DNA of 64,000 bases from Ascaris suum. Lineage: Eukaryota; Nematoda; Chromadorea; Rhabditida; Ascarididae. Position 1 is the first letter of the stretch. Each line of letters starts with the position of its first letter. Position numbers and translations under genes: made by a program. The notes beneath the pieces were generated by a model. That model saw only the letters and a list, made by a program, of their open reading frames with translations. It was not told the origin of the DNA and made no database searches. Below, piece after piece: positions 1 to 12,700 of the stretch. Where the stretch lies: NCBI GenBank assembly GCA_013433145.1, contig CM024171.1, positions 8,680,065 to 8,744,064 on the forward strand, given 5' to 3'.

Positions 1-779
1 ACCCATGCGCAGAGTGTTCGCGTAAGCTGAGAACCTTAGGTAGCCTTAACGGGTATAAGTCGCCTTTGATAGGAGGCCATGCGATGTATTGTTCAAAGGT
101 CCAGCGCTCATGCGTGCAACTGATTGGCTGAGGAGGTCGGATGGACACATCAGAGTGTTGATAAGGACAGAGATGCACTTGCTGCCGCGAAGACACGCGA
201 GTGAGTTTCCTAACTGGTAGAGACATGAAATTGAAATCCGTCTCAACGCAGCAACTCACAAAACTGTTAGATTTGACTTTCTGCTATAGCGAGTATACCG
301 TTCAGTCAAGTGGCGTTGCGATTCCTATGGAGGCGCAACTCTCTTACATTTTGTCAGCATTACCCCACCTTTATTATTTTATGCTTGAATTTCTCCTCGC
401 ATCTTGCTTATCATCATTGGTTGTCAATAGTATTGATGTTTGGCAATCTGTTCACCACATGTTTGCATCTCTTTCTTTAACGCATCAGGAAAAACTTACC
501 TCAGCTATCTCGACCTTGCATTTTAATGGTCTGGTGTACACTTCTTAGTTGCGCTGCGTTTTGATGTCGTTCGAAAGTAATTTAAAGTTTAATTACCGAA
601 GCCTGAGGTGCCGGGCGATTGCAGGACTGAGTAGTGTCCTCCGAGCTTTGCGAATAAACTTGGGGGGGGGGGGGAACCAACGAGAGCGTTGAGCGCATTA
701 GTTGAGAAAAGGAGGGAAGCAAATGGATGAGCCGTCTTCAAATCGTGCCAGTTTACTTATTAAGCAAATTCATATATCG
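1..779. other. Unassigned stretch upstream of the inverted-repeat element
   Basis: No gene is supported here. A 115-residue open frame at 201-548 (+) resembles no family I recognise and has no splice context. A run of 13 G residues lies at 662-674. The stretch may be the outer part of the repeat structure that follows, but I see no matching copy elsewhere in the window. Confidence 0.4.
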
Positions 780-1275
780 TTCACTGCTGGAGATCTCGAT
801 CCGTTTCAAGTGCAGCAGAGAAGTTGAAGAGCATAAATGAGGAAATATCGACAGCCTAACAAAACAATTTGCGATAAACACCTGTAAACCCGCAACTGTT
901 AGGCAGTGGTGGCATGTTACTCTTCAGATAACCTAGTGGTCGGCACAGGCGCAATCATCCAACACCTCCTTTTTCGTAAAAGTACTTGTATTGAACTTCG
1001 TTATAAGAAACCCTACTTGCCGTAGTTGACGTAGCTTCCACTCGTGTAAATCAGCTTTATAGCGCCCATAGTTTATATCGTTTACGTCGCGCAACCTGCC
1101 GCTGAATCTTCATGGCTATTCCATGTGCCGCTTTGATATTGTTGGTGTAGTAACAAGCCTATATTACTTGCAGTTTCATTGCACGTACGTGGTGGCTCCT
1201 AAAGCTCCTAAACCTATTATTCTTTCCTCTAATGAACCTGCGATGTTGCTGTTTCCTTTTTTTGTCGTCTACATG
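780..1275 (+). repeat. Left arm of a long inverted repeat
   Basis: This ~490-bp block matches the reverse complement of 3160-3648 over nearly its whole length, with scattered substitutions and small gaps (roughly 85-90 percent by eye). Shared landmarks are the stretch around GAGGAAATATCGACAGC, the CACCTCCTTTTTCG block and the CATGGCTATTCCATGTGCCG block. The match ends abruptly just after GTCGTCTACATG near 1272. The two arms enclose a BEL/Pao pol fragment, so this is either the terminal inverted repeat of a composite element or the product of an inverted duplication. Confidence 0.8.
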
Positions 1276-1499
1276 CGACCCACAGTTCCGTTTTGTTCAT
1301 GACAATTGTCGCCTAGCAGTAAATTTCTGCTGCTATTGCTTCTTATCACTCCAATTAGAAAAATTTGGTAGAGGTGCCAACTTGTGCGGGTAAATGATAC
1401 GCTCTTGCGATGTTCGAAACTGGCAACTGTACATTCACAAAGGTGAAAATGAAATAAGAGAGCAAGTTTATGATTAAGAAGTTATTAGAATCGTCGACT

Positions 1500-3238
1500 G
1501 CGTGTTTCTGTTAGTCCCGCTAATCCCTCACAGTCTCCTCCTTTCCAGGTTGCGAAAGCGGTGGTAAAAGTCCACTATACTGAGTGCATCCGATATGTCC
1601 TTCAAGCTTTTTGTCGTGAGTACCATGTTGGTGCCGTTGACGAAGATTATTTCTCGTCGGAGTCGCCGCTTGCTATGAACCGTCGCAGCCAGTCCACCAG
1701 ACTGAGAAATGCAAATCTTCGGCGATTCCTGGGTGCAGTGCGCATATTGCCCAGACATGTAAATGAAGCTATCCAGCGCTTCTTAGCTCTTGTTTCTGAA
1801 GCGAACACGTATAGGTCCTATATGTGTTGTATACAGTCGAAGTAGAATAATCGAAGGCGTTGCGGACTGCATTCGGGCACCTGCAGGAGGTGACATAGGC
1901 GGGAGGACAAACAGCTTTGCTTTCCAACCTCGACATTATAACCAGTTTTTGATGATGACAGCTCTGACTGGACGACGTCCGTGAGGTATCCAGAAGCGTT
2001 TCTGAAGGTGTGGCAAAGTTGCTGGTGCTCCACTATGAAAGATGGAAATATGCTCATAGAGGACAAGTAGTTGTAGGTATATGAACGTTGCAAAGGAAGC
2101 GATGTGCCATTGTAGCACTTCCCATGAGCCGAGTGCAACTAATAAATCGGTCCGTACCGATGAACGTGAATGATTGTGTTGGCGGACGGAGAGTAGCTGT
2201 TGCCACCTGGTGTAAAAGGATATTCTGCTATTTCAGCGCTTCTTCTGATCTAACTATATCGTGAGTTGGTAGCGATGAAATGTTTGTCAGCCAAGGCCCT
2301 GTGTGTTGCGCGTCCGGTAGCGAGGTCCGCAGGATTAATCTATGTCGCAGCATAACCATACCTGACGTTTGTGGTTCTCTTGATTTCACTTAGTCGATTT
2401 TGAACGAAGCGCGGAAGCTTTTCAGCAGGTGGCGGGTTGATACATGGAAAGCCGCACTTGCCTTCGCTCCATATACTTCGTGGAATGTCATTGAGGTTCA
2501 GCTGTTGGGTTTAGGATTTGTGATACGGAGACTTGTCAGCACCACTAATAGTTCCAGGCGTGGAATTGTTAGACCTTTTAAAAGGGCACGACCGAGATTT
2601 TCCGGAAATTACAAAAATTTTCTCGTTTCCTTTCGCATGTGCAATGACTGTGAGTGTGCGCCGTTGGAATCATCAGCAAACATATGAAGCTCGAATGGGC
2701 CGTTTGGTAAACGTTGTGGCAATTCGAATAATAGCGTAGCCCAGTTTTCCTTGAGGTAATTCCATTTTTGAACGTGCGACTCAGTCAATAGTTCATCCTA
2801 CACTGATTGTTCTTTGGTAATATCTCGAAGTAGTATTTTGAATGGGAGAATTGTCGGTGACAGGTGTAGCAACGCTCGAATTGTTCTGCGATAAACCAAA
2901 GAAGTGATCCTTTGCTGAGACGGTCACTTGTTGGACATGCGTTTCAATTTGATCGTATCTTTCACTATATCCCAAATGACACCGAGCACCTTGGTATGAG
3001 TGTCGTGATAATGATGCTGCGGTGACAATATGGCCTGTAATTTGGTGCTTTCGACTGAAATTCTCGGAGTTTCATGCGCACGTCCGCGGACAATTTTTTT
3101 GCTTCTCGGTAAGCCGTAATTGCTTGCATTTGAGAATTGGCGGCAGGGAATACGTTCTCGACATGTAGACGACAAAAAAAGGAAACAGCAGCATCGCAGG
3201 TTTATTAGAGAAAGAATAATAGGTTCAGGAGCCACCAC
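1500..3238 (-). pseudogene. Degenerate BEL/Pao LTR-retrotransposon pol fragment
   Basis: Read on the minus strand, pieces of a BEL/Pao polyprotein follow one another in the family's usual order, broken by frameshifts and stops. Around 3030-2950 is the end of the reverse transcriptase, with the TKVLGVIWD signature. At about 2900-2790 comes the conserved segment ending ILPFKILLRDITKEQ, then the LHMFADDS motif of the RNase H region near 2680-2650. At 2118-1936 is the integrase zinc-binding segment (LQKRFWIPHGR). At 1758-1528 is the DDE core, with NGTNMVL in place of the usual DNGTNF and an ATWKGGD stretch where the family has PWQGG, leading to the catalytic Glu region. The first Asp of DNGTNF reads as Val. 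No LTRs, gag or protease are recognisable. The element is dead; the superfamily call is firm. Confidence 0.85.
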
Positions 3239-3648
3239 GTACGTGCAATGAAACTGACAAGTAATATAGGCTTGTTACTACACCAACAATATCAAAGCGG
3301 CACATGGAATAGCCATGAAGATTCAGCGGCAGGTTGCGCGACGTGAACGGTATAAACTATGGGCGCTATAAAGCTGCTTTACACAAGTGGAGGCTGCGTC
3401 AATTATGGCAGGGAGGGTTTCATATAATGTAGTTCAATACAAGTATTTTTACGAAAAAGGAGGTGTCGGATGATTGCGCCTGTGCCGGCCACTAGTTATT
3501 TGAAGAGCAACAAGCTACCGCTACCTAACAGGTGCGGGTTTACAGGTGTTTACCGCAAATTATTTTGTTAAGCTGTCGATATTTCCTCATTTATGCTCTT
3601 CTACTTCTGTGCTACACTCGAAACTGCTCGAGATCCTCAGCAGTCAAA
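3160..3648 (-). repeat. Right arm of the long inverted repeat
   Basis: This is the reverse complement partner of 780-1275. Its inner edge overlaps the first ~80 bp of the BEL/Pao reverse-transcriptase remnant on the minus strand, whereas the left arm lies beyond the integrase end. The arm therefore contains a little pol-adjacent sequence that has been copied in inverted orientation to the far side of the element. Confidence 0.8.
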
Positions 3649-5815
3649 GTCATGTAAATGTAAACTGGCTTGTTCTGAAGACTCTTGGTCCACGTGCGCC
3701 TCTCTTTTTCTCATCCAGTCCCTATCAACCTTCTGGTTGGTTCGTCTGAACTTTGTCCACAATGCACCAAGGACACTTCTCGGCTTTGCGATCGCCCAAC
3801 ACCTTATAAACCTTAGCGTACTTTCAAACAACATTAACAGGCGACGTAACTAAGAGGCGGATGCAGAAGCATCAAAACATGATCTCATGTGGCTTTGTTG
3901 ATGCATTTTTAAAAAGGTTGCCAAGCGTAAATACTGCAGGCAACCAAAGATAATAAGCAAGTTGCGAAGAGAAATTTGCGTAAAACAATGAAGACGGAAT
4001 ACTGCTGAGAAATGTAACGTGCTAAGCGTCCATAAGAACTGCAATGTCGATTTACTGAAATGATATAGTCGCTACCTCAAAAAAATTAACACAGATAATC
4101 TCACATTCCATTTGGCTGGACATGGCTTTCGTGAATTCATCAACACTTTACCCACCCACTTAGATCGAAACACCACTCTCCTTCCACTTCATTTTTTTTG
4201 TAGCCATGATCATAGCGAAGATCATTCACATGTTCACTTTCTACAAATGCTTTGTGCAATTTTAAAAAAAAATACATTTCCGTCGAATAAAAGTACATTG
4301 AGGAAGAAAAGGTTAATGGTTCATAGTTACCCATGCAATGTACTATTTTAATTTATAAATAAAAGATGTGATGTAATAAGTTGATACTCACCTCGGCTAT
4401 CGGAAAAAATTGCACCGCAGATGCATCAGTGGCAAATCGTTCGCTTTTTTTGCTTCGCCGCATATAGGCAGCGGTCGCTTCCCGCACATTCCGTCAAATC
4501 CACATACACTTCGGCCGTTCGTCTTCTGTTATCTGCTGTCGATATAACATAACTCGATAAGTGATGTGAATAAAACGAAAAGTAATAGTATAACAAAGTG
4601 GGACCATACAGGATCCAGTACTCGCAGCACCAAATTGAGGGATAAGAACAAGTCCACGAAGTGTATCAAACATGAACGGTCACGAGATGCGCCTTTTGAA
4701 GTGATCTGAGCTGACCGACCAAGTTCCCTACTTCTAAGGAATGAAACAAATTTTGAAGAATATTTCGAAAGACTCAACTGCTTGTGCAAACATTTTGCAA
4801 AAAGTTCGTTTTTTAATCACTCAACCGATGTAACACTCGAATTAGATTTGATTTAAATTCCGTACAAATTTTTCGCCCACTTTAAACGTTGATAAGCCTT
4901 CTCGAAGAAGACGGGCCTAATGCATAGCAGGTAAGCGATGGGTTATACTATGATCACCAAAACGAATACCTCCGACTTTAGCGAGTCCCCAGCTGAAACT
5001 ATCGGACACGGACGCACACCCATAAATATGCAAAAGACGCCATAATAGTTCACCTTTGACGAGCAAATGAACAAAAATGTGTAAAAATATGAAGCAGCGA
5101 GCTGCAGTCAGGTGTTTTAAACGACGTCGAATTTCGAAAAATAGAAGAAATGGAATGGGGAAATATTCTAAAGCACCTTCCCCTACAGAAATTTGGGAAC
5201 CAGCAAAGTTTTTTTAATACGTAAATTTTTTAAAAGCTGATTTGAGATTCCGGTAGCTGAAAATGATCACGAATGGTCAAAGACGTTATAAGAATAAGAA
5301 GCTGGAAATAAAGCATCAAGGAGCAGGCAACGAAATTCTGATGTTAGATAGAGACACACTCTTCTGAACCGGTCAAAATAATTGAAGCACAGAAGAACCA
5401 GTCGAGTTTCTTTGGAAGCGCAATAAGTAGACAGAGAGATTGTGAATCAACTATTAGTTCCTTCTGATAATGACACATCGGCGTGTTCACCGGATAATTA
5501 AGACATCTGAATAAAAACCGCTTCGGATTTACTCACATCTAAAATCACGAGAATGCAACACACGAGAAACATCTATGTAAAACAACTGCCGATGACAAAA
5601 ACGCTTGCTGATGGCAAAGGCCAACGGCAAACTACCATTTTGCATTTCTCGATGCAATACTTGACCGCTATCGAGAGAATGAGTCTTCTCATGTACGTTA
5701 TTTAGATAGGAGCTCGACAGCCTATTATCCTTGAGTTGAGTCGGTATTTCGCAAATCTCTTCTATTTCATTCATCGTTTAGTTCTCGAATTATTCACCAT
5801 ATTTTTTTTACGAGA
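3649..5815. other. Unassigned intergenic stretch
   Basis: No convincing gene is visible. The only item of note is a candidate minus-strand initial exon at 4392-4463 (ATG, 24 codons beginning MRRSKKSERF, then GAG followed by a perfect GTGAGT donor). No partner exon downstream on that strand could be found. The remainder is AT-rich with short chance frames. Confidence 0.35.
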
Positions 5816-5997
5816 TTTACAAGATCTCTACGGGCGATGGATTGATGGCGTTGTTTTTTGGAAAGTAAGTATGTCCGAGTGTAGAAGATGGGCAGAAAGA
5901 TCGCCCATAAATTTACAAGATCTCTACGGGCGATGGATTGATGGCGTTGTTTTTGGAAAGTAAGTATGTCCGAGTGTAGAAGATGGGCAGAAAGATC
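5816..5997. repeat. 96-bp tandem duplication
   Basis: A block starting TTTACAAGATCTCTACGGGC at 5816 is repeated from 5912 with a 96-bp period. The copies differ mainly by one T in a T run (GTTTTTTGG versus GTTTTTGG), so the duplication looks recent. Each copy contains an AAAGTAAGT sequence that would read as a plus-strand splice donor. No gene could be built around it. Confidence 0.85.
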
Positions 5998-6639
5998 TTC
6001 AAAATTGCGTATCTTGCCTTTCACCTTCCGTTTCGTTTCCAGATGCTTTCCTAACACTTTCCATTTTCCAGAATTCTTTTTTTTCGCTCTTCAGCTGACA
6101 TGTAGCAGTCTTATCTCATGTACCCCGAACTTCTTCACTCTCTCAATGTTTTCCAACCATCTTCATCCATATTCCCTTCCTCGGTATTCAATCAAAATCA
6201 TTTTTCCTCCTTATGCCGATTTTACTTCTTGGTACGTCCAAATTTTTGGTAAAAAGAAGTCCTCTCCTTTGAAATATTCTCATTTTAACATTCTTATCAT
6301 CCTCTGCATCGTGTTGGATATGCTGATCCGACATTTATTGAGTGCGTCGGGGATCGTGCACTTCTTTGAATCCTCCAAGGATCCGATTTTCAAATATGCG
6401 TTTCCATATTAAGGGAAATGTACCGCCTTCCTCAAAGAATTCGAGATATGTGGTAAATAAAAAAGCTCGATTTGATTAAGGACTTTTTGTCTTCATCGTT
6501 TCTCTGATTTTCTTATGCCATTGCGATAATTTGAAACTTCCTTCCTCTCCTAGAGAACCTAATTCCGTACGATATGTGCGGAGGATTTAGAGGAAGAAAC
6601 GGTGCCGGCATTGAATCTTTCTTTACGTTTCTTTTTTTT

Positions 6640-6643
6640 CAGG
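6640..6643 (+). other. Candidate spliced-leader (or cis) 3' splice site for RFC2
   Basis: A long T run ends in TTTTTTCAG at 6642, and the exon begins at 6643. The first in-frame ATG is at 6706, giving a 63-nt leader. No upstream exon is evident, and nematode genes are often trans-spliced at such sites, so an SL acceptor is the simplest reading. A 5' RACE product beginning with an SL sequence at 6643 would confirm it. Confidence 0.45.
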
Positions 6644-6705
6644 TTTGTTGGTGGAGGAAGTTTCTGATCAGAGAGGGTTTTACGTATTACTTATTGCATG
6701 TCAGT

Positions 6706-9700
6706 ATGAGCATACCATGGTTAGTTAGATCTTACTTCTAACTTTTACCTCATTGATCTACTACTGAAAGTAGATAGGCAGGCAGTGCTTGGGATTTTTC
6801 ACTGACATTGAAGAAGGTCTTATCTTTTGGCCCGTAAATTATTTCCATGGCGATTTGTGCTTGAGGAATCCTGTATTAGCCTTCTATCTTGGGATGCATT
6901 TCAGTGTAGTTTTTTTTTCACCTCGTCCATAAAAATACCTGAGGGACGGCGCAAAACACTATTTTCTTGCACTTCACCGTCCTAGAAGGGGTTTAGTTGG
7001 GGATGTTCAGAGGGTAGCTGGAGACGGCTGACACGCCGATAAATTTAAATCTTATGAGCAGAGGAAGAAGTGGAAACAATCAGAGAAGAAGAAGAAATAA
7101 ACAGCAGAGAGAAGTCGGAACCACCGCATCACTCGTTTTTTTATGCAGAGTTCTTTGCATGATTTGCATAGAACTCTTTGAAACTTTGCATGTTTTCAGG
7201 TTGGAGAAATATCGTCCACAAAAGTTGCAAGATGTTGTCGGTAACAAGTTAGCCATACAACGATTAGGCATGTTCGCGAAGCAGGGCAATCTGCCCAATA
7301 TTGTCATATCGGTGAGTTAATTCAAGAGAAGCACTTGGTAGCTAATCAAACCTTTACTTCCAAAGAGGTGGAACAAGGTAAATCTCTCCTGCGAAGAGCC
7401 CTAAAGCGTGGTCTTCCATCTGAGTAAATTCAATCTGAATGTTAGATATTTGTAGTATCTAAATAATTCCGAAACTCTTCGTGGTATGCGCTTGTTCCCT
7501 TTTTACGATGACTCTCAGAAATGCCTTCATTCTGGTCGGTGATGCACCTCCTCGCACTTCTCCTTCCCACTCTCTTATAGTTGATGGAGGATGCGACCAA
7601 TCAAGTACACTATTTCTGAAGTAAAACATTGATCACTCATCTTATTCCATGTTGCTATTGTTGACGTTCTGAAGGCAATCCTGAAAAACGAATTGGGCTA
7701 AATTGCAAAATTTTGATGAAAACAGTGGTCAACGGGGGCTTTGCTTCTTTTTTTTTTTCAGTCTCTGGAAGGAACTCCGAAAAAAATTCCGCCCCGAAAA
7801 AGTTTTCTTTTTGTTGTTTCATAAATGAAGCATTAAGTAACGGTTAACTGCATCCAAATAGGTGATGACTGTGCAATAGTTATCTCTAAATTCGCAAATG
7901 GATACTTCGAAAATATTCATTATGGATTCAGTTACAGAGAAGTGAGTGGAATTTTGCTTTGCAGGGTCCACCAGGATGCGGCAAAACAACTAGCATATGG
8001 GCGTTGGCGAGGGAGTTGCTTGGTACGCAGATTCGGGAGGCTTGCCTTGAGCTTAACGCCTCCGATGACAGGTTCCCACTTCGTTTTGCAGCAAAACTTG
8101 CTTGGCGTTATTAAGATATAGTGTAGAGTACCTTTTATTTTCATATATCAGAATACTTTCATTTCCTACTTAGTGGAATTTTCAGCTGTTTTCGTTGATC
8201 TAAGAAAGCGAGTTTGCAGTATTATTGTATGACGACTAATGAAAGGCTTTTATGATGTGTAACGTTGATGAATGATGTATTGTTCGTTTTAAGTATTTGA
8301 GATTGTCATAAGGAATTGAATTGTTTGCATAAGAAATGAAGGTGGTGTTGCAAAATGGAGGGACCAACGAAGCTTCAAATGCATTCGATTTTTGAGATTT
8401 TCACAAGTATTGGTGCCCCTATTTGTGAGTAACATGTTGCTCTTCACAGATCGCTGCCGCCAGTATAAATATCGTCATTTCTCACAGTTTTCTACATTGT
8501 TTCGAAGCATACAAGTGAAAGGTGTTTTTTGACATCTAATCGGAAACCGGCCCATAAATAATAAAAACTCCAACTCATAATCAGTTCTGATATGAAAGGT
8601 ATTCTGGTAAATTTCCTTGTAATTAGGGTGAATAACATTGCTTGTGCATATTTGAAAGCAGACATAGGAAGCTGTGAAATAACACTCTGGACGTGTTGCC
8701 GCTAGTGCTTGTAGTTTTATCTCATTTCGTGATCAGAATGAGAAATACGCCACCTATCTTTCTGAAGCCGTCCACTTATTATGCATCAACCATCTTCCGA
8801 GATCAGAACAGTATCGTATAGAAATTGTTGATCACTGGTTGTGGAGGATGTGGCCATTTGATGTGCACATGTCAAAATGCTGATCTGAGTTTCAGAGGTA
8901 TCGACGTTGTTCGCAACAAGATCAAGAGCTTTGCACAGACGAAAGTTTCACTGCCGGAAGGTCGCCATAAAATAATTATTCTTGACGAGGCCGACTCAAT
9001 GACCGAAGGTGCACAGCAAGCACTTCGCCGAACGATGGAGATCTACAGCAAGACAACGCGTTTCGCCCTTTCCTGTAATCAGTCGGACAAAATCATCGGT
9101 TAGTCTCTTGTCCAAGCACAGAATATAATTTCCGATCCCGTTTAGTCGGAAGTTCGGTGCTGTTATCAAACATTTTATACGACACTGTTCTGCCGATCCC
9201 GTTTACACAATCGGCTGCAACTTGTATACTTCGCTGTGGATCCCGGATTGAGTTCGGTGCTGTTATCAAACATCCGTTTGGCGGCCATCATCTACGAGAT
9301 GTCTTAGGAACTCATTTTTTGGAAGAATCCCGGAAATCCGTTTTTATGTAGTTGTTTAACATGCGGACTGCTACAGCATGGATTGCTTCTGCTGTGTCAG
9401 TTGACAAAATCTCTCTCATATCAGCCTACCTAGCATTGTCCTCGATTTGGTTCCATACAATTTTCGAAAATTGTCGCCAAGAATAGGATGTTTAACAATG
9501 CCATCGTCTTGTTATAAAGGTACACGCATTGTTTTTTGTCTTTTGGTGACTTGAACTCTCGAATCATGAAATCCGCCATGATCAAACTTGATAGACATAT
9601 CGTTACCTATGATTATTCGAAGCCGAATTTCGTTCGGATTATTTCTTCCACATGTGATTTTTTTTTGCATAAAAATGCAACGAAATTTATGGCTCTAACT

Positions 9701-12700
9701 TTTTAAATTTTTTTTTTTTTTGGTATTATTGCGAATTTCTATTTGCGACGCATATTTTAATGAAATCTTTCCCACGAAAGTTTATCTGTAGGTATCAGTT
9801 TGTCAAGTGGTTTTATTTATAGAGCCTCTGAAGCTGAAAACAGAAAAGTTGGGAACTACAGTGTCCAGCGCTTATTGTTCTCTTCACCGTCTATAAGATT
9901 GGTCAATCCGCTGCTGTGAAACATGTGCTATAGGCGTTTAAATGAAAATTTTGATGCGTTTGGCGGTTCTTTGACGTCATTTTACATAATACGCAGTGTT
10001 TTGCAACCGATTGTAACAAAAGGTCAAATCTCTTATGAAAAGGTTCCACAAGTGGTCACCTCGATTGCAGTGTGGAAGCATTATTGCTTGCGTTTTTTAT
10101 CATTTTATAATTTTATTATTTGCGTTTTTATATTTTTATTGCTTTTTTAATGGTTTTTGGCGATTTTATAATTTTTAACGCTCTAATTTTGTTTGATTCG
10201 ATGAGTTAGATGCAGAAGCGTGTGTCGCGTCAGGTTTTTTTTTGTTTCGATATTCATAAAATAGGCTGCTTTGATAAACTAAGCCGGAACTAATGAAACT
10301 GCCGAAAAAATACAAAGCACAACCATTAAGAAACTGCTTGGCACCTCGTAGATCAATAAACTGTAGTAGCTGAATTGCAAAAGGCACATCTTGGCACGCT
10401 TTTCCACAGTGGTAGCGTTTTTTGCAGAGCCAATCCAGTCTCGTTGTGCAATATTGCGTTTTTCAAAGTTAAAAGACGAGGAAATAGCGACACGCCTTCT
10501 ACAGGTGTGTACTTATGAGCAGGTCGTCTATGACGAATCGGGAATTGATGCACTTATATTTACGGCGCAAGGAGATATGCGACAAGTAAGATATAATTTA
10601 TTTTCGTCGTTGTGACAAGAAGTTTGCGATGGATGCAAGGGGATGCTGAAAGGCCGAGAGGGAAGGGGACGTCCCATCGTGGATAACTAAGACCTGTAAT
10701 AAAGAAGAGCTAGTTGCTTGTTGCATATCGTTCTGAGATGACAAAAGTTTCTCTCAAAAGCGTGCTGTGGTAGGTGAGCTTCGCAAATGGAGAATTATTG
10801 CACATCCCAAAATTTCTATTGATTTTTGACACTCTGCCACTTCCAAACTTGAGCTTTCTACTTGGAATTTCGTTTCAACGTATCGTTGAAAACAAAATGA
10901 CTAATAAATTTTCTAATTGCGGCTGGAGCTTTGTGGGAAATTTCTGCCGGGACGAGTGGGTAGAATTTCTGCTAATAATAGCTGCTATGGAGGGGAGTAT
11001 TTCCTCAATAATTTTTATGCTCGGATGGTCTATCAGCTAGATTGGTATTAATTCAGATAAGTGGGCTAGATGAAAGGATTCTTAAAATTTTACCAAAAAC
11101 GATACGTCACTTCGCCAGTCGTTTTCATGTGCTCTTGCATGCTTCTCCGTATTCATTCTCTCCCATATTAATTTTCATAGATTTAATGTGGTAGAAGATA
11201 TTTCATATTTTCATATTTGCATTTCATCATTTCATAGGTTTTTGTTTCAATTTCAGGCACTCAACAATCTTCAGTGTACTGTAGCAGGCTTCAAACAGGT
11301 CACCGCAGATAATGTCTTCAAAGTAATCTATAATTTTTGATTCTGACGATTAATTGTTCTTTCGTTCTTTCCAAAATGTTTTACTGTCATGTTTCAATGA
11401 AAAGTATATTTTTGCCAAAGAATCGACGACATCTTTTTTATGATTAGCGAACGGGGAAGCAGAAAGAAGATGGATATCATTTGAAGCATATGGGAGCTGG
11501 AATATGCGCTTTCTGCTAGAGCGCTGAGCTTTTTTTTGTACCTCGATGATCTTGTGAGGTTTTAGTTAGCGGTTTCGTTAATTTGCCTTCTGAGGAATGC
11601 GATGAATGGCGTTCTGTTTTCGGAATTTTAAATATATTTTACTTCAATAGAATAGTTTTAAAAAGCCCATAAAAATTGAAAAAAATACTTCGAGCTTATT
11701 TCTGGAAGTCACAAATTCGCTAATTTTTTGAGGTATGCGATGAACCGCATCCAGAAATGATCAAGAAGATGCTGGAATTATGTGTACGGGAGAAGGTGAA
11801 CGAAGCGACCGAAATAATGCAACACCTCTACAAGATGGGATATTCTCCGGAAGATATACTCTCGAATATGTTCCGAGTTTGCAAATCGGCTAATATTCCT
11901 GAGTACCTTAAGATGGAGTATATCAAGGTAAGAACACATTTGTTTACTTCTTATTTTTCTTTCAGATACATTCGCTGAAGAGAGCTACTGTTGATTATGC
12001 GTGTGACAGATATTTCATGAAAAGTTCTACGAATATACTTATTTTTTCATTCCACAAACTCTTGGCGCACCAGCATAACGGACACCGTTTTACTGGCAGC
12101 ATTCTACCATTAAAGCACCAGTTTAATATAAAGGGTATTTGTAACGTGACAAACGATACACACGCACACCTTTAAGTGGTCTTAAGAATTGCGTAGGGTG
12201 TTGTTAACATCGAATCCGATGTCGGATGAAAGAAGTTTGCATCTCGGACGGAACACTTTGTTTAGTTGTGGGTCATATAAGACAGCATCAGATAGGATTT
12301 TATCGTTGGCTTCCGGCTACCATTTCCTAATTTCCACAGTAAACTGCTTATACCGGGAGAGGTGGTTATAGTCGTTTTTTACACGATTGTTCGGTGTGCT
12401 GGCATTGGTAATAGTCGACAAACGTCGCATGAATGTCACGCTGACGATTGATTACTATTTCAGAGGATGAGGGACAAGAAATTATGCTGCAAAACGAGCA
12501 CATACTTAATGTTTATAGCATACGGAAGAAACGGTGCTGTTTCTCGGTGATTGCTTACATCCATGAGCAAGTTTTATTTGAATATGCGACCCTTATGTTG
12601 ATACCTTTTTGATGATTGCTTAAGTATCGGCATATTGAGTGGGTTTCTACGCATGATTGCCCACGATAATTATCGATGTTTTCGCCGACATCGACCTCTT

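Noticed and set aside
5966..6412. 148-codon plus-strand frame upstream of RFC2
   Set aside because: Phe/Ser-rich translation of a pyrimidine-rich stretch that starts inside the 96-bp duplication. No homology, and no relation to RFC2 splicing.
7054..7199. ATG at 7054 as the RFC2 start, giving an Arg-rich N-terminus
   Set aside because: The frame runs through a clear TTTTCAG acceptor. The small exon at 6706-6719 supplies Met and the conserved Trp codon with correct phase.
11928..11969. A 38-nt mini-intron joining RFC2 exon 7 to sequence at about 11966
   Set aside because: The GTAAGA...TTTCAG pair looks plausible, but the resulting protein tail ([10 protein letters not shown]...) does not match RFC2. 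The exon at 13072 ([18 protein letters not shown]) matches the conserved C-terminus in phase.
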